Source: Coriobacteriaceae bacterium (GTDB taxonomy: Bacteria > Actinomycetota > Coriobacteriia > Coriobacteriales > Coriobacteriaceae). Taken from it: DNA of 64,000 nucleotides. Below are positions 1 to 8,464 of the stretch, in pieces (the first letter of the stretch is position 1; every line of letters begins with the position of its first letter). The notes beneath the pieces were generated by a model. That model was not told the DNA's origin and did not search any database. It saw only the letters and a list, made by a program, of their open reading frames with translations. The DNA lies in assembly GCA_902363125.1 (NCBI GenBank), contig CABIZD010000004.1, forward strand, positions 62,001-126,000. The letters are read 5' to 3'. Made by a program: the position numbers and the translations under genes.

Positions 1-1063
1 CGGAGTAGCTGATGCGCAGCTTACCGTCAAACTGCTCGGTAATGCGGCGGGCGGCCTCGATGGTCAGCGAGAACAGCGAACGGCCGGACATGTACATCTC
101 GGTAGAGGGCAGCTCGTTTCTCGTCACGTCGACGGGGAAGGTGTTGGTCAGCTTGACGCCAAACTCCAGGCCGCGCTCGGCGCACAGGGCAATCAGGCGC
201 TCGAACATAGGCACGGCATCGGCCCACTGCAGGTCCTCACGGAAGTGCGTGTCATCGAAAACGATGTAGTCAAAGCCCAGCTCGTTCAGACGCTGGCGGG
301 CAAACTCATAGCCCAGCAGCGTGGGGTTGCACTTGATGTAGGTGTTGAGACCCTTCTCGGTAATCAGATAGGTCGCGATGCGCTCGATCTCCGCCGGCGG
401 GCAGCCATGCAGCGTGGACTCGGTAATGGAGTTGGAGACGCGCGCCGGGATGGACTCGACAAACGCGGCATCGACATGCTCAAACTTGTCCAGGTTAGCG
501 AGCGCCCACGTGCGGCACTCGTTCCAAACCTCGGAGCCGCTGGCGTCCTTCATGCCCTCAATGTACGCATCGACCTTGGGGCTCTTGATGCCCTCGAGGT
601 CATAACCCACGGACATGTTGAAGACAAAACCATCCGGGCTGCCCAGGCCGTACTCGCGAGCGATCAGGTGGCAGGCAAACCATGCCTTCACGTACTCGGC
701 AAAGGCCTGCGGAACCTCGAGCTCGGTCGACCACTCGCAGTTGTAGCACTCGTCCTGCGCCACGATGCAGGGCTTGTTCACACACTTGGAGAGCTCCTCG
801 CCGTCCATAACCTGAACGGTCTTGAGCTCAAAGAAGCGGGAACCGGCCACGTAGGATGCCACGATGTTCTGGGCCAGCTGCGTATTGGGACCGGCGGCCG
901 GGCCAAACGGAGTCTCGATGCGCTCGTCAAAAATGGGAAGCGCGCCCTCCTGGTTGGTCGTGACCATCTTGCGCACGCCAAAGACGGCGCCCTGAGTCTT
1001 GTGCTCCTCGATGATCCAGTTCATCAGCTGCGAAAACGGGATCGGCCTCATGATGTCGCTCAT
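1..1063 (-). CDS. ygfK: YgfK-type oxidoreductase, N-terminal part (cut by window edge)
   Basis: The frame starts at the ATG at 1061-1063, preceded by a GAGGAG ribosome site, and runs off the left edge after 354 codons. The opening MSDIMRPIPFSQLMNW and the block GPAAGPNTQLAQN (residues 54-66) closely resemble E. coli YgfK, a flavin and iron-sulfur oxidoreductase once called a putative selenate reductase subunit. Family members are about 1000 residues, so the FAD/NAD(P) and ferredoxin-like parts lie outside the window. Next comes ssnA on the same strand. The ygfK-ssnA pair is characteristic of anaerobic purine/urate degradation clusters in gut bacteria. The exact reaction is not established from sequence. 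It is cytoplasmic, with no signal peptide. Confidence 0.88.
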   Translation of the reverse strand, partial: MSDIMRPIPFSQLMNWIIEEHKTQGAVFGVRKMVTTNQEGALPIFDERIETPFGPAAGPNTQLAQNIVASYVAGSRFFELKTVQVMDGEELSKCVNKPCIVAQDECYNCEWSTELEVPQAFAEYVKAWFACHLIAREYGLGSPDGFVFNMSVGYDLEGIKSPKVDAYIEGMKDASGSEVWNECRTWALANLDKFEHVDAAFVESIPARVSNSITESTLHGCPPAEIERIATYLITEKGLNTYIKCNPTLLGYEFARQRLNELGFDYIVFDDTHFREDLQWADAVPMFERLIALCAERGLEFGVKLTNTFPVDVTRNELPSTEMYMSGRSLFSLTIEAARRITEQFDGKLRISYS

Positions 1064-1211
1064 AATGAGCTCCTCTCTGTAACGCCCGGCGAGACCGCGC
1101 GACGGGCGCAAATACGGTGTAGCGCTAGCACAGCGCCGGCGACCCCGCGGAGGCCGCCTATACGCGCGTCGAACGCGGCGAAACATCCGACGCGCGTGAA
1201 TCTACTTGTAA

Positions 1212-2567
1212 TTAGTAGGTGCGTTCGTTGAGCGTGCTCCAGAGCTTCTTGGACTCAGCCATGGTCCACGCGTTGATCTTGTCCTCATCAATGCCAACGA
1301 ACTCGCGATCCTTGTACAGGACGCGGCCGTTGATGATGGTGGTGCGGCAGTTTTTGCCCATCATGCCAAAGAGCATGTGGCCGTCGATGTTCTCCTCGCT
1401 CAGCGGCGTAAAGGGCTTGTAGTCCATGACGATGACGTCGGCGGCAGCGCCGGCCTCGAGCACACCGAGTTTGCGATCGAAGTACTTGCTGGCCATCTTG
1501 GCGTTGTTCTCGAACAGCATCGTCATTGCCTCGCACCAGCCCACGTTGGGCATAGCGGCGTTGTGACGCTGAATGATCAGGAAGACCTTGAGGCTCTCGA
1601 GCATATCGTGGGTGTAGGCATCGGTGCCCATGCACACGGGGATGCCGCGGCGGAAGAACTCGAGCACGGGGGCGCAGCCCACGGCGTTGCCCATATTGGA
1701 TTCGGGGTTGTTGACGAGCCAGGTGCCGGACTCCTTGACGATATCCATCTCGGCAGGCGTCACGTGGATGCAGTGGCCCAGCATGGTGTCGGGACCCAGC
1801 AGGTTGTGCTGCAGCAGGCGCTCGACGGGGCTGATGCCGCCGCGGTTGAGGCGGGAATCCCACACGTCGTTCATGCCCTCGCACACATGGATGTGGAAGC
1901 CGGTCAGGCCGTTGTTGGCCTCGGCCATCTTATCCATGGTCTCGTCCGAAAGCGTAAAGGTGGCATGTCCGCCAAACATGGCGGCGATCATATGGTTGTC
2001 GTTATCGCGACGCTCCTTGGCGGCCCACTGGGCAAATTCGGCGTTCTCGGCAATGGCCTGGTCGCATTTTTCCTGGCCGCGGCGATCGGAGACCTCGTAG
2101 CACAGGCACGAACGCATGCCCAGCTCCTGAGCTGCGTCCTTAATGGTAAAGAGGCTACCCGGGATCTCACAGAAGCTCGCATGGTGATCGAAGATCGTGG
2201 TGACGCCGTCGCGGATGGAGTCCAAGATCGTGGCATAGGCGCTGGCCTTGGTGCCGTCGAGCGTCAGGTTGTCGTCGATCTTCCACCACTGCTGCTCAAG
2301 ATTCTCCAGGAAGTTGGTGGGGTTGCAGCCCTTGATGGCAAGGCCGCGGGCTAGACCCGAATAGATGTGGGTGTGGCAGTTGATGAGTCCGGGCATGATG
2401 AGGTTGCCCTGGGCGTCGACGTACTCGGCATCCGGGTACTTGGCCTTGAGCTCGCACTCGGGGCCCACTTCGACGATCGTATCTCCGTCAATGGCGACCG
2501 CACCGTTTGGAATAAACGGGGTCTGAGCGTTGCGGGTAAAGACGGAACCGTTAGCGACCAGAAGCAT
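1212..2567 (-). CDS. ssnA: SsnA-type amidohydrolase (putative aminohydrolase)
   Basis: A 451-residue metal-dependent amidohydrolase of the SsnA/chlorohydrolase family. The GLINCHTHIYSG segment carries the HxH metal motif. Later HHAS, GHCIHV and MGTDAY segments supply further metal and catalytic residues. The start at 2567 (MLLVANGS) is preferred over the upstream in-frame ATG at 2585 because AAGGGAG lies 5 nt before it. It sits downstream of an NCS2 permease and upstream of ygfK on the same strand, which suggests deamination or hydrolysis of a purine-derived ring compound. The substrate is not determined. The protein has the usual length and no obvious defects. Confidence 0.88.
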   Translation of the reverse strand: MLLVANGSVFTRNAQTPFIPNGAVAIDGDTIVEVGPECELKAKYPDAEYVDAQGNLIMPGLINCHTHIYSGLARGLAIKGCNPTNFLENLEQQWWKIDDNLTLDGTKASAYATILDSIRDGVTTIFDHHASFCEIPGSLFTIKDAAQELGMRSCLCYEVSDRRGQEKCDQAIAENAEFAQWAAKERRDNDNHMIAAMFGGHATFTLSDETMDKMAEANNGLTGFHIHVCEGMNDVWDSRLNRGGISPVERLLQHNLLGPDTMLGHCIHVTPAEMDIVKESGTWLVNNPESNMGNAVGCAPVLEFFRRGIPVCMGTDAYTHDMLESLKVFLIIQRHNAAMPNVGWCEAMTMLFENNAKMASKYFDRKLGVLEAGAAADVIVMDYKPFTPLSEENIDGHMLFGMMGKNCRTTIINGRVLYKDREFVGIDEDKINAWTMAESKKLWSTLNERTY

Positions 2568-2713
2568 GGATGCTCCCTTCGACATCAGAGGCGGGGTTTG
2601 ACACCTCTGACATGGCGGAGTGCGAAGCGCCGGCCTACACCGGAAACGGGCCCTCTCCCGTCAACGCTTCACCAAAGGGACAAACCCTTTGAAGTGCGGC
2701 TTGGCGCCGCATG

Positions 2714-2745
2714 ACGTCGGCGGACGAGGCGATGCGTCCGCCGAC
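2714..2745 (-). terminator. Hairpin between permease gene and ssnA
   Basis: A 12-bp perfect stem (CGTCGGCGGACG with its complement) lies 18 bp after the permease stop. No U-run follows, so it is more likely an mRNA-processing or partial-termination hairpin than a strong terminator. Confidence 0.45.
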
Positions 2746-2762
2746 GAATAGCACCGAATTGG

Positions 2763-4157
2763 TTACTTCTTGCTCTCGGGCAAGACCAGATCCACGGCAG
2801 CGTCCTTGGCAGCATCGATGTGCTGGGCCACGACCGGCGTCTGCGGAAGGATCAGGTTAAGGACAATGGCCATGATGGCGGTGGGGGTTACGGCATTGGA
2901 GCCGATGACGGTGGAAACCCAGGTGGGCATACCCTCGCCGGCAAGGCAACCGCTGGCCATCCAGATACCCAGGCCAAAGACGACGGAGGTACCGACGATG
3001 GTGGTAGTGCGCTGCGTGAGGCCCTCGCGGGTGAACATGCGCACGCCGTTCATGGTGATGGTGCCAAAGACGCCGACGGTCGCGCCGCCGATGACGGGCT
3101 GCGGGATAGCGGAAAGGACGGCAGAGAGCTGCGGGAACAGACCGGCGATGGCAAAGACGGCCGCGATGATCACAAAGACCCACTTGTTGACGACCTTGTT
3201 GGAGCAGATGATGCCCACGTTCTGGCCAAGGGCGCTGGTGGGAAGACCGCCCAGCAGGCCGCCGACCATAGAGGTGAGGCCCTGGGACACGATAGCGCCG
3301 GAAAGCTCGCGCTCGGTGGGCATACGGTCGATGGAGCCCAGGCAGGCAGCGGAGACGTCGCCGATAACCTGGATGGCGACCATGGGGAACACGACGGCGA
3401 GGGTAATGCAGACCTCGGGATCAAACTCGAGTGCGTAGGGCATGAGCTTGGGAAGGGCGAAGACCTGAGCGGTGGCGACGCTGGAGAAGTCGATCATGCC
3501 AAAGGGGATGGAGACAATCATGCCAACGATCATGCCAAAGAACACGGATCCCAGCTTGAGCGTGCCCTTGCCAAAGTTGGCGAGCGCAAAGACCACGGCG
3601 AAGGTGATAAGAGCGACGCACCAGGCCTGCGGGGTGCCCCACAGCGGCGTACCCATACCGCCGGCCATATACTTGACGGCCGTGGGATACAGCGAAACGC
3701 CGATGGAGAAGATGACCGTACCGGTCACGACGGGCGGGAACAGCCACTTAATCTTGCTGTAGGCCAGACCAAAGAGGACCGCGACGGCACCGCCGACAAT
3801 CTCGCCGCCCAGCAGCGCACCAAAGCTAAAGCCCGAGGCACCCATGGCCTGCAGGGCCGGCAGGAACGCGAACGAAACGCCCATGACGATGGGCAGGCCG
3901 CCGCCGATGCGACGGAAGGGAGCGAAGGCTTGAAGGGCCGTGTCGATTGCCGAAAGAATGAGCGCAACCTGAATGATGTCGGTGCTCTGCTGGCTATTAA
4001 AGCCGTAGACGCCGGCCATGATGACCGCCGGGGTAATGATGCCGGCAAACGATGCCAGCACATGCTGAAGGGCACACGGAATCATTTCCGTAACGGGCGG
4101 CATGCCTTCGCGAGTGAACAGGGCTTCAGTGCCGTTCGTAACCGTCTCCTGGGCCAT
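2763..4157 (-). CDS. NCS2 (nucleobase:cation symporter-2) purine permease
   Basis: A 464-residue membrane protein with about 14 hydrophobic segments, of the xanthine/urate/uracil permease family (XanQ, YgfU, UraA). The LQH of helix 1 (residues 30-32) and the NAT signature start QN-V-G (312-315) are visible. The start at 4157 (MAQETVTNG) follows GAGG and GGTGG sequences. An in-frame ATG at 4244 would add 29 residues with no family similarity. Two usual substrate-site residues are altered: the helix 8 glutamate is Gln263 (AIQVIGD) and the signature threonine is Asn320. Its place ahead of ssnA and ygfK suggests import of a purine or urate. Substrate remains open. Confidence 0.88.
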   Translation of the reverse strand: MAQETVTNGTEALFTREGMPPVTEMIPCALQHVLASFAGIITPAVIMAGVYGFNSQQSTDIIQVALILSAIDTALQAFAPFRRIGGGLPIVMGVSFAFLPALQAMGASGFSFGALLGGEIVGGAVAVLFGLAYSKIKWLFPPVVTGTVIFSIGVSLYPTAVKYMAGGMGTPLWGTPQAWCVALITFAVVFALANFGKGTLKLGSVFFGMIVGMIVSIPFGMIDFSSVATAQVFALPKLMPYALEFDPEVCITLAVVFPMVAIQVIGDVSAACLGSIDRMPTERELSGAIVSQGLTSMVGGLLGGLPTSALGQNVGIICSNKVVNKWVFVIIAAVFAIAGLFPQLSAVLSAIPQPVIGGATVGVFGTITMNGVRMFTREGLTQRTTTIVGTSVVFGLGIWMASGCLAGEGMPTWVSTVIGSNAVTPTAIMAIVLNLILPQTPVVAQHIDAAKDAAVDLVLPESKK

Positions 4158-4509
4158 TTGACCACCAATCCTCGAAGTAGTTGTTTTCGCATCTAGCGCT
4201 CTATTGTGACGCAGTGCGGGGGTGAGGTTGTGCCTTCGTTGCATATCGTATTAAAGATTTTTCTCATTCTCAATAATAATTTTTTGTTATCAGACTATTC
4301 TTGAGCTGAGACAATGCATTTCCGCAGGTCAGGAAAGTGTCCTGTCAAAATAGCATCTAACTTTTCTTTTGGTCGACCGTTTACCGCCAAATTCCTACCG
4401 CTCGTCCGTATTACGCAATGTACCTGCGAATATGTGAATCAATAGACACCGTGTTACCATGAGAAAAAATTGTTATGAACATTTCCGATTTCACCCAAAG
4501 GAGTTGCCC
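4158..4509. promoter_or_regulatory. Divergent AT-rich promoter region, permease / regulator
   Basis: This 352-bp gap separates the divergent permease and YheO-like regulator genes. It holds a strongly AT-rich core (about 4240-4310) unlike its surroundings, the expected place for both promoters and for binding by the adjacent regulator. I could not fix a single convincing -35/-10 pair or a clear palindrome. Confidence 0.5.
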
Positions 4510-5166
4510 GTGAACGAGACCGTACGTCGCTTTTTGCCGATGGTCGATTTTCTGGAGCAGGTACTCGGCAAAAACAGCGAAATCGTGCTGCACGATTTCT
4601 CGGATCCCGACCACGCCATCGTTGATATTCGCAACGGCATCGTGAGCGGCCGCAAGGTCGGCGGTCCCGCCACCGATCTGGCACTCAAGATCATGCACGA
4701 CGCCAAGTATCGCGACCTGCCGTTTATTACGGGCTACGAGGGGCGCGGTGCCGGCGGCAAGACGTTGGAGTCAGCGACGTACTTTATCCGCGAGGATAAC
4801 GAGATCGTCGGCATGCTCTGCGTCAACACCGATCTTTCCACGGTACGCTCCATCAACGCCATGGCTCAGCAGCTCATGGCCTGCTTCGACGCTGTGCCAA
4901 GGCAGGCGGAGCCCGCGTCTATCGAGGTCGAAAGTCTTTCGGAGTCTACACAGGAGCTCATCGACCGCAGCATTGCCGAGTTGCTGAGCGCGCGCGGGCT
5001 GGATGTGGCGTCGCTTGGTCAGAGCGACCGCGTGGACGTCATTCGCCACCTCAACGGCAACGGGGTGTTCATGCTCAAGGGCGCCGTGTCCTGCGCCGCC
5101 ACCGCGCTGGGCATCTCGGAGCCCAGCGTCTACCGCTACCTGCAAAAAGTCCGCAAGGAAGGCTAA
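4510..5166 (+). CDS. YheO/DauR-like PAS-HTH transcriptional regulator
   Basis: A 218-residue regulator. The N-terminal YheO-like PAS domain (about residues 1-120; VLHDFSDPDHAIVDIRNG, TYFIREDNEIVGMLCVNTD) is followed by a C-terminal DauR-type helix-turn-helix (about 150-216; ALGISEPSVYRYLQKVRKEG). A GTG start at 4510 is chosen because AAAGGAG lies just before it; the ATG at 4459 lacks a ribosome site. It is transcribed away from the permease-ssnA-ygfK genes, so it is a likely local regulator sensing a small ligand from that pathway. That link is inference from position. Confidence 0.85.
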   Translation: MNETVRRFLPMVDFLEQVLGKNSEIVLHDFSDPDHAIVDIRNGIVSGRKVGGPATDLALKIMHDAKYRDLPFITGYEGRGAGGKTLESATYFIREDNEIVGMLCVNTDLSTVRSINAMAQQLMACFDAVPRQAEPASIEVESLSESTQELIDRSIAELLSARGLDVASLGQSDRVDVIRHLNGNGVFMLKGAVSCAATALGISEPSVYRYLQKVRKEG

Positions 5167-5210
5167 CGGGCAAAATGGAGCGCGGCTCCACAAGCGATCC
5201 GTCACTTGAT

Positions 5211-5249
5211 AAAAGACCCTGCAGCTCGCACGCGCTGCAGGGTCTTTTT
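5211..5249. terminator. Bidirectional intrinsic terminator
   Basis: The stem GACCCTGCAG...CTGCAGGGTC is flanked by A-runs on the left and TTTTT on the right. It lies between the convergent regulator and ridA genes and can serve both. Confidence 0.9.
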
Positions 5250-5278
5250 GCATGTCATGTTTAGTTGTGGCCAACGCC

Positions 5279-5656
5279 TTAGAGAGCGGCGACGACCTCG
5301 ATCTCGACCAGACCGCCGGCCGGAAGAGCGGCAACCTGGAAAGCGCTGCGCGCGGGGAACGGAGCCTCGAACTTGGAAGCGTAGATCTCGTTCACGGCAG
5401 CGAAGTCGGCGATGTCGGCCAGGTAGACCGTGGTCTTGACGACATCGGCAAAGGTAGCGCCGGCAGCGGTCAGCAGGGCCTCAACGTTGGCGAGGGACTG
5501 CTTGGCCTGGGCCTCGACGCCCTCGGGCATCTTGCCAGTCGCGGGATCGATGCCCAGCTGGCCGGACAGGAACACCATGTTGCCGGCCTGGATACCGGGG
5601 GAATACGGGCCGATGGCTGCGGGTGCGTTATCGGAAGACACGACGGTCTTGCTCAT
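5279..5656 (-). CDS. ridA: RidA family enamine/imine deaminase
   Basis: A 125-residue YjgF/YER057c/UK114 protein, full length for the family. Conserved IGPYSPGIQAGNMVFLSGQLG, KTTVYLADIADFAAVNEIY and PFPARSAFQVAALP are present; the arginine in PARSAF is the usual substrate-binding residue. RidA proteins hydrolyse reactive 2-aminoacrylate and related imines released by PLP enzymes, in the cytoplasm as trimers. The start at 5656 follows AAGGAG; the upstream ATG at 5731 lies inside a leader hairpin and adds no family sequence. A clear promoter (5746-5774) puts a 46-nt hairpin at the 5' end of the transcript. Confidence 0.93.
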   Translation of the reverse strand: MSKTVVSSDNAPAAIGPYSPGIQAGNMVFLSGQLGIDPATGKMPEGVEAQAKQSLANVEALLTAAGATFADVVKTTVYLADIADFAAVNEIYASKFEAPFPARSAFQVAALPAGGLVEIEVVAAL

Positions 5657-5690
5657 GTTTTTCTCCTTACGATCAATTGAGAGAGCGTGA

Positions 5691-5736
5691 GCGCGGTGTT
5701 CACACCGGGAGGCACAGTTCGGTCTGAACACCGCGC
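5691..5736 (-). promoter_or_regulatory. Leader hairpin of ridA
   Basis: Perfect 12-bp inverted arms (GCGCGGTGTTCA at 5691-5702 and its complement at 5725-5736) enclose 22 nt. It lies within a few nucleotides of the predicted transcription start and 35 nt before the ridA start codon. Possible roles are mRNA stabilisation, a repressor operator or a regulatory RNA fold. Confidence 0.6.
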
Positions 5737-5745
5737 TTGATTGGG

Positions 5746-5774
5746 ATAGTACTCAAGGTTTCCGCGCGATGCAA
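5746..5774 (-). promoter_or_regulatory. ridA promoter
   Basis: On the minus strand, TTGCAT (5769-5774) and TACTAT (5746-5751) are separated by exactly 17 nt, a good sigma-70 type match. Confidence 0.75.
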
Positions 5775-5956
5775 GATTATTATCACGTTGCGAGAATATT
5801 TTATCGCCCAACGGTTTCCCCGAACCGCTGAACGGTTCTCATGTGGAGCAGCCAGTCCAAGCTGCTGAAGACTTTGTCCTGCTTAGGCTGCGGGCGTCGC
5901 CCACCGCAGCGACGCCACTATACTTTTGAGTATCTGAGCATTTTGAAAGGCAGGAT

Positions 5957-8449
5957 ATGACCGCAACCGCCAGTCGAACCACCAACCGCAGACCCGAGCT
6001 TTTAGCGCCCGCCGGAGGACCCGAGCCCTTTGCCGCCGCACTCGCCGCCGGGGCAGACGCCATCTACTGCGGCATGGGCAGCTTCAACGCCCGCCGCAAG
6101 GCCACCAACTTTACCGACGAGACCTTTGAGCAAGCCTGCCGCGCCGCACATCTAGCCGGGTCGCGCGTCTACGTCACGGTCAACATCGTCATCAAGCAGT
6201 CCGAGATGGACGATGCGCTGCAACTCATCTATCGCTGCTCAACGCTGGGCGCCGACGCCTTCATTATCCAGGACTGGGGTCTGTTCTTTGAAGTCAAGCG
6301 CACCATGCCCGGCATCGAGACGCACATCTCAACCCAAGCAAACATCCACGACGACCGCGGAACCCTTTGGTGCCGTGAGCAGGGCGCCGACCGAGTGACC
6401 TTGTCGCGCGAGCTCTCCATTGACGAGATCGCCGCCATCCACGACGCCGCACCCGATGTGGACCTCGAGGTCTTTAGCCACGGTGCCATCTGCTTTTGTT
6501 ACTCGGGCCTGTGCCTGCTCTCGAGCTTTGCCATGGCGGGCCGCTCGGCCAACCGCGGCATGTGCGCCCAGCCCTGCCGCCTGCCCTACGAGCTGATCGA
6601 CGAGAACGGCCGCTCGCTCTCCCCTGCCGGTCGCGAGCGTGCGCTATGCCCGCGCGACACCAACACTTCGCAGCTTGTTCGCCGTCTGTATGACGCCGGC
6701 GCCGCATCGCTCAAGCTCGAGGGCCGCATGAAGGCCCCCGATTACGTGTACTCCATCGTCGACGTGTATCGTCATCAGATTGATGACATGCTGGCCGATG
6801 TTTCGACCTCCAAGGATGAGGATGCAGCCCGCCAGCGACAGCTCAAGCGCTGCTTTAACCGCGACTTTACGCACGCCTACCAAGACGGTACCTCGGGTGA
6901 CGAGATGATGAGCTACGAGCGCTCCAACAACCGCGGCCAGATCGTGGGCACGGTGCTGGGCAGCCGCCCGGCCAACCGCGATGTGCGCGGCCTCAAGCCC
7001 GACGACCGCCGTCGGCGCGCCGCCATCGCCCGCATTGAGTTGTTTGAGCCCGTGGGCAAGGGCGACCTGCTGGAGCTTCGCCACGATAACGAGTTTGACC
7101 AGTTCCTGACCACCATTGCCGCCGATGATGCCGCCGCCGGTGACGTCATCGAGTGCCGCGTGCCTCGCAGCATGCCCGAGGGCTGCCGCGTGCGCGTGAT
7201 TCGAAGCCAGCGCGCCATTGACGCTGCCGGCGCCGCGCTCAAGCGCGATGTGCTGCGCCGCCGCGCCGTTGATGTAACCGTTGTGGCGCGTTTGGGCGAA
7301 CCGTTTGCCGTCACGCTTACTTGCTGCGACGCCCCTTCGCTTACGGCCACGGCCACGGGCTTTACCGTCGAGGCCGCCAAGACCCGCGCGGTCGAGGCGT
7401 CCGATCTGGTAGAGCATGTGGGCCGCATGGGGTCCTCGCCCTTTGAGTCCGCGAGCTTTGATGTGGCGCTCGATAAGGGCTGCGGCATGGGCTTCTCCGC
7501 TGTGCACAAGGTGCGCGCCGCCGCCTGCAAGGCGCTGGAGGAGGCCATTCTGGCACCGTATGACGAGCGTGCCCGCACGCTCGAGCTGCCGGTGCTCGAC
7601 AAATGTACGCGGCCCATGCCCGAGCACTACCGCGACGAGCCGCAGATCTGCGCCACCGTCACCTCGCTCGAGGCCGCCGAGGCAGCGCGAGCGGAGGGTG
7701 CAACGCGCATCTACATGACCACCGACGCGCTCGATGCGGCCGAGCTCTCCCCCGCCGATGCGTTTGAGCAGGGCATCGTGCCCGTGCTCGACGAGGTCTG
7801 CCGTGCCGTTGACCACGAGCGCGTCGACCCGTGGGTTGTTGCCGGCGCCACGGTCGCTATTGGCAACATCTCTGAGCTTGCCCTGGCCGCCCAGGTTGGC
7901 GCCACGGCCGAGATTCGCTCTTGCCTGCCGGTGCACAACACGCCCTGCATGGAGGCGCTTGCCGAGCGCGGAGCCGGTGCGTTTTGGCTCTCGCCCGAGA
8001 TCACACTCGACGAGATTGTCTCGCTCGGCGCCGCCGCGCCCGCGACTCTGGGCATCACCGTCTTTGGCCGGCCGCGCGTCATGACAAGCGAGCATTGCAT
8101 TCTGCAGGTTGCCAACGGCTGCATCCACGATTGCGCCAACTGCCGCCTGCGTGTCCGCAAGCTCTCGCTCAAGAATATCGACGGAAAGGTCATGCCGGTG
8201 CGTACCGACATCCACGGCCGCTCTCGCCTGTACGATGCTTACCCCATCGACCTCACGCCGCAGGTTCCTCAGCTGCTCGATGCCGGCGTGCGTCGTCTCA
8301 TGGTGGACGGAACGCTGCTCGAGACGGATGAGGTGGGCCGTGCCGTCGCCCGCGTCCGTCGTGCCGTCGAGGCCGCGCAGGCCGGCCGCAAGCCCGCCGC
8401 CCGTCTGCGCGGGGCGACCTCGGGCTGCATGTTTGTGGGAATCAGCTAA
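5957..8449 (+). CDS. Peptidase U32 family protein (RlhA/YegQ-like), large form
   Basis: An 830-residue U32 family protein. The N-terminal TIM-barrel-like region (PELLAPAGGPEPFAAALAAGADAIYCG, residues 13-39; ISTQANIHDD) is followed by the typical cysteine cluster (ICFCYSGLC ... MCAQPCR). Family members such as E. coli RlhA and TrhP act in hydroxylation of 23S rRNA or tRNA, so an RNA-modification role is more likely than proteolysis. A second cysteine-rich block, GCIHDCANCRLRVRKL, lies near residue 720 in a long C-terminal extension. AAAGGCAGGAT precedes the ATG. The rluA-like pseudouridine synthase follows 15 nt downstream, fitting an RNA-modification pair. Confidence 0.85.
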   Translation: MTATASRTTNRRPELLAPAGGPEPFAAALAAGADAIYCGMGSFNARRKATNFTDETFEQACRAAHLAGSRVYVTVNIVIKQSEMDDALQLIYRCSTLGADAFIIQDWGLFFEVKRTMPGIETHISTQANIHDDRGTLWCREQGADRVTLSRELSIDEIAAIHDAAPDVDLEVFSHGAICFCYSGLCLLSSFAMAGRSANRGMCAQPCRLPYELIDENGRSLSPAGRERALCPRDTNTSQLVRRLYDAGAASLKLEGRMKAPDYVYSIVDVYRHQIDDMLADVSTSKDEDAARQRQLKRCFNRDFTHAYQDGTSGDEMMSYERSNNRGQIVGTVLGSRPANRDVRGLKPDDRRRRAAIARIELFEPVGKGDLLELRHDNEFDQFLTTIAADDAAAGDVIECRVPRSMPEGCRVRVIRSQRAIDAAGAALKRDVLRRRAVDVTVVARLGEPFAVTLTCCDAPSLTATATGFTVEAAKTRAVEASDLVEHVGRMGSSPFESASFDVALDKGCGMGFSAVHKVRAAACKALEEAILAPYDERARTLELPVLDKCTRPMPEHYRDEPQICATVTSLEAAEAARAEGATRIYMTTDALDAAELSPADAFEQGIVPVLDEVCRAVDHERVDPWVVAGATVAIGNISELALAAQVGATAEIRSCLPVHNTPCMEALAERGAGAFWLSPEITLDEIVSLGAAAPATLGITVFGRPRVMTSEHCILQVANGCIHDCANCRLRVRKLSLKNIDGKVMPVRTDIHGRSRLYDAYPIDLTPQVPQLLDAGVRRLMVDGTLLETDEVGRAVARVRRAVEAAQAGRKPAARLRGATSGCMFVGIS

Positions 8450-8464
8450 CCGAAAGGCTTACAC

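Noticed and set aside
245..1231. A 328-codon plus-strand open frame at the left edge
   Set aside because: Antisense to ygfK, whose translated sequence matches a known family.
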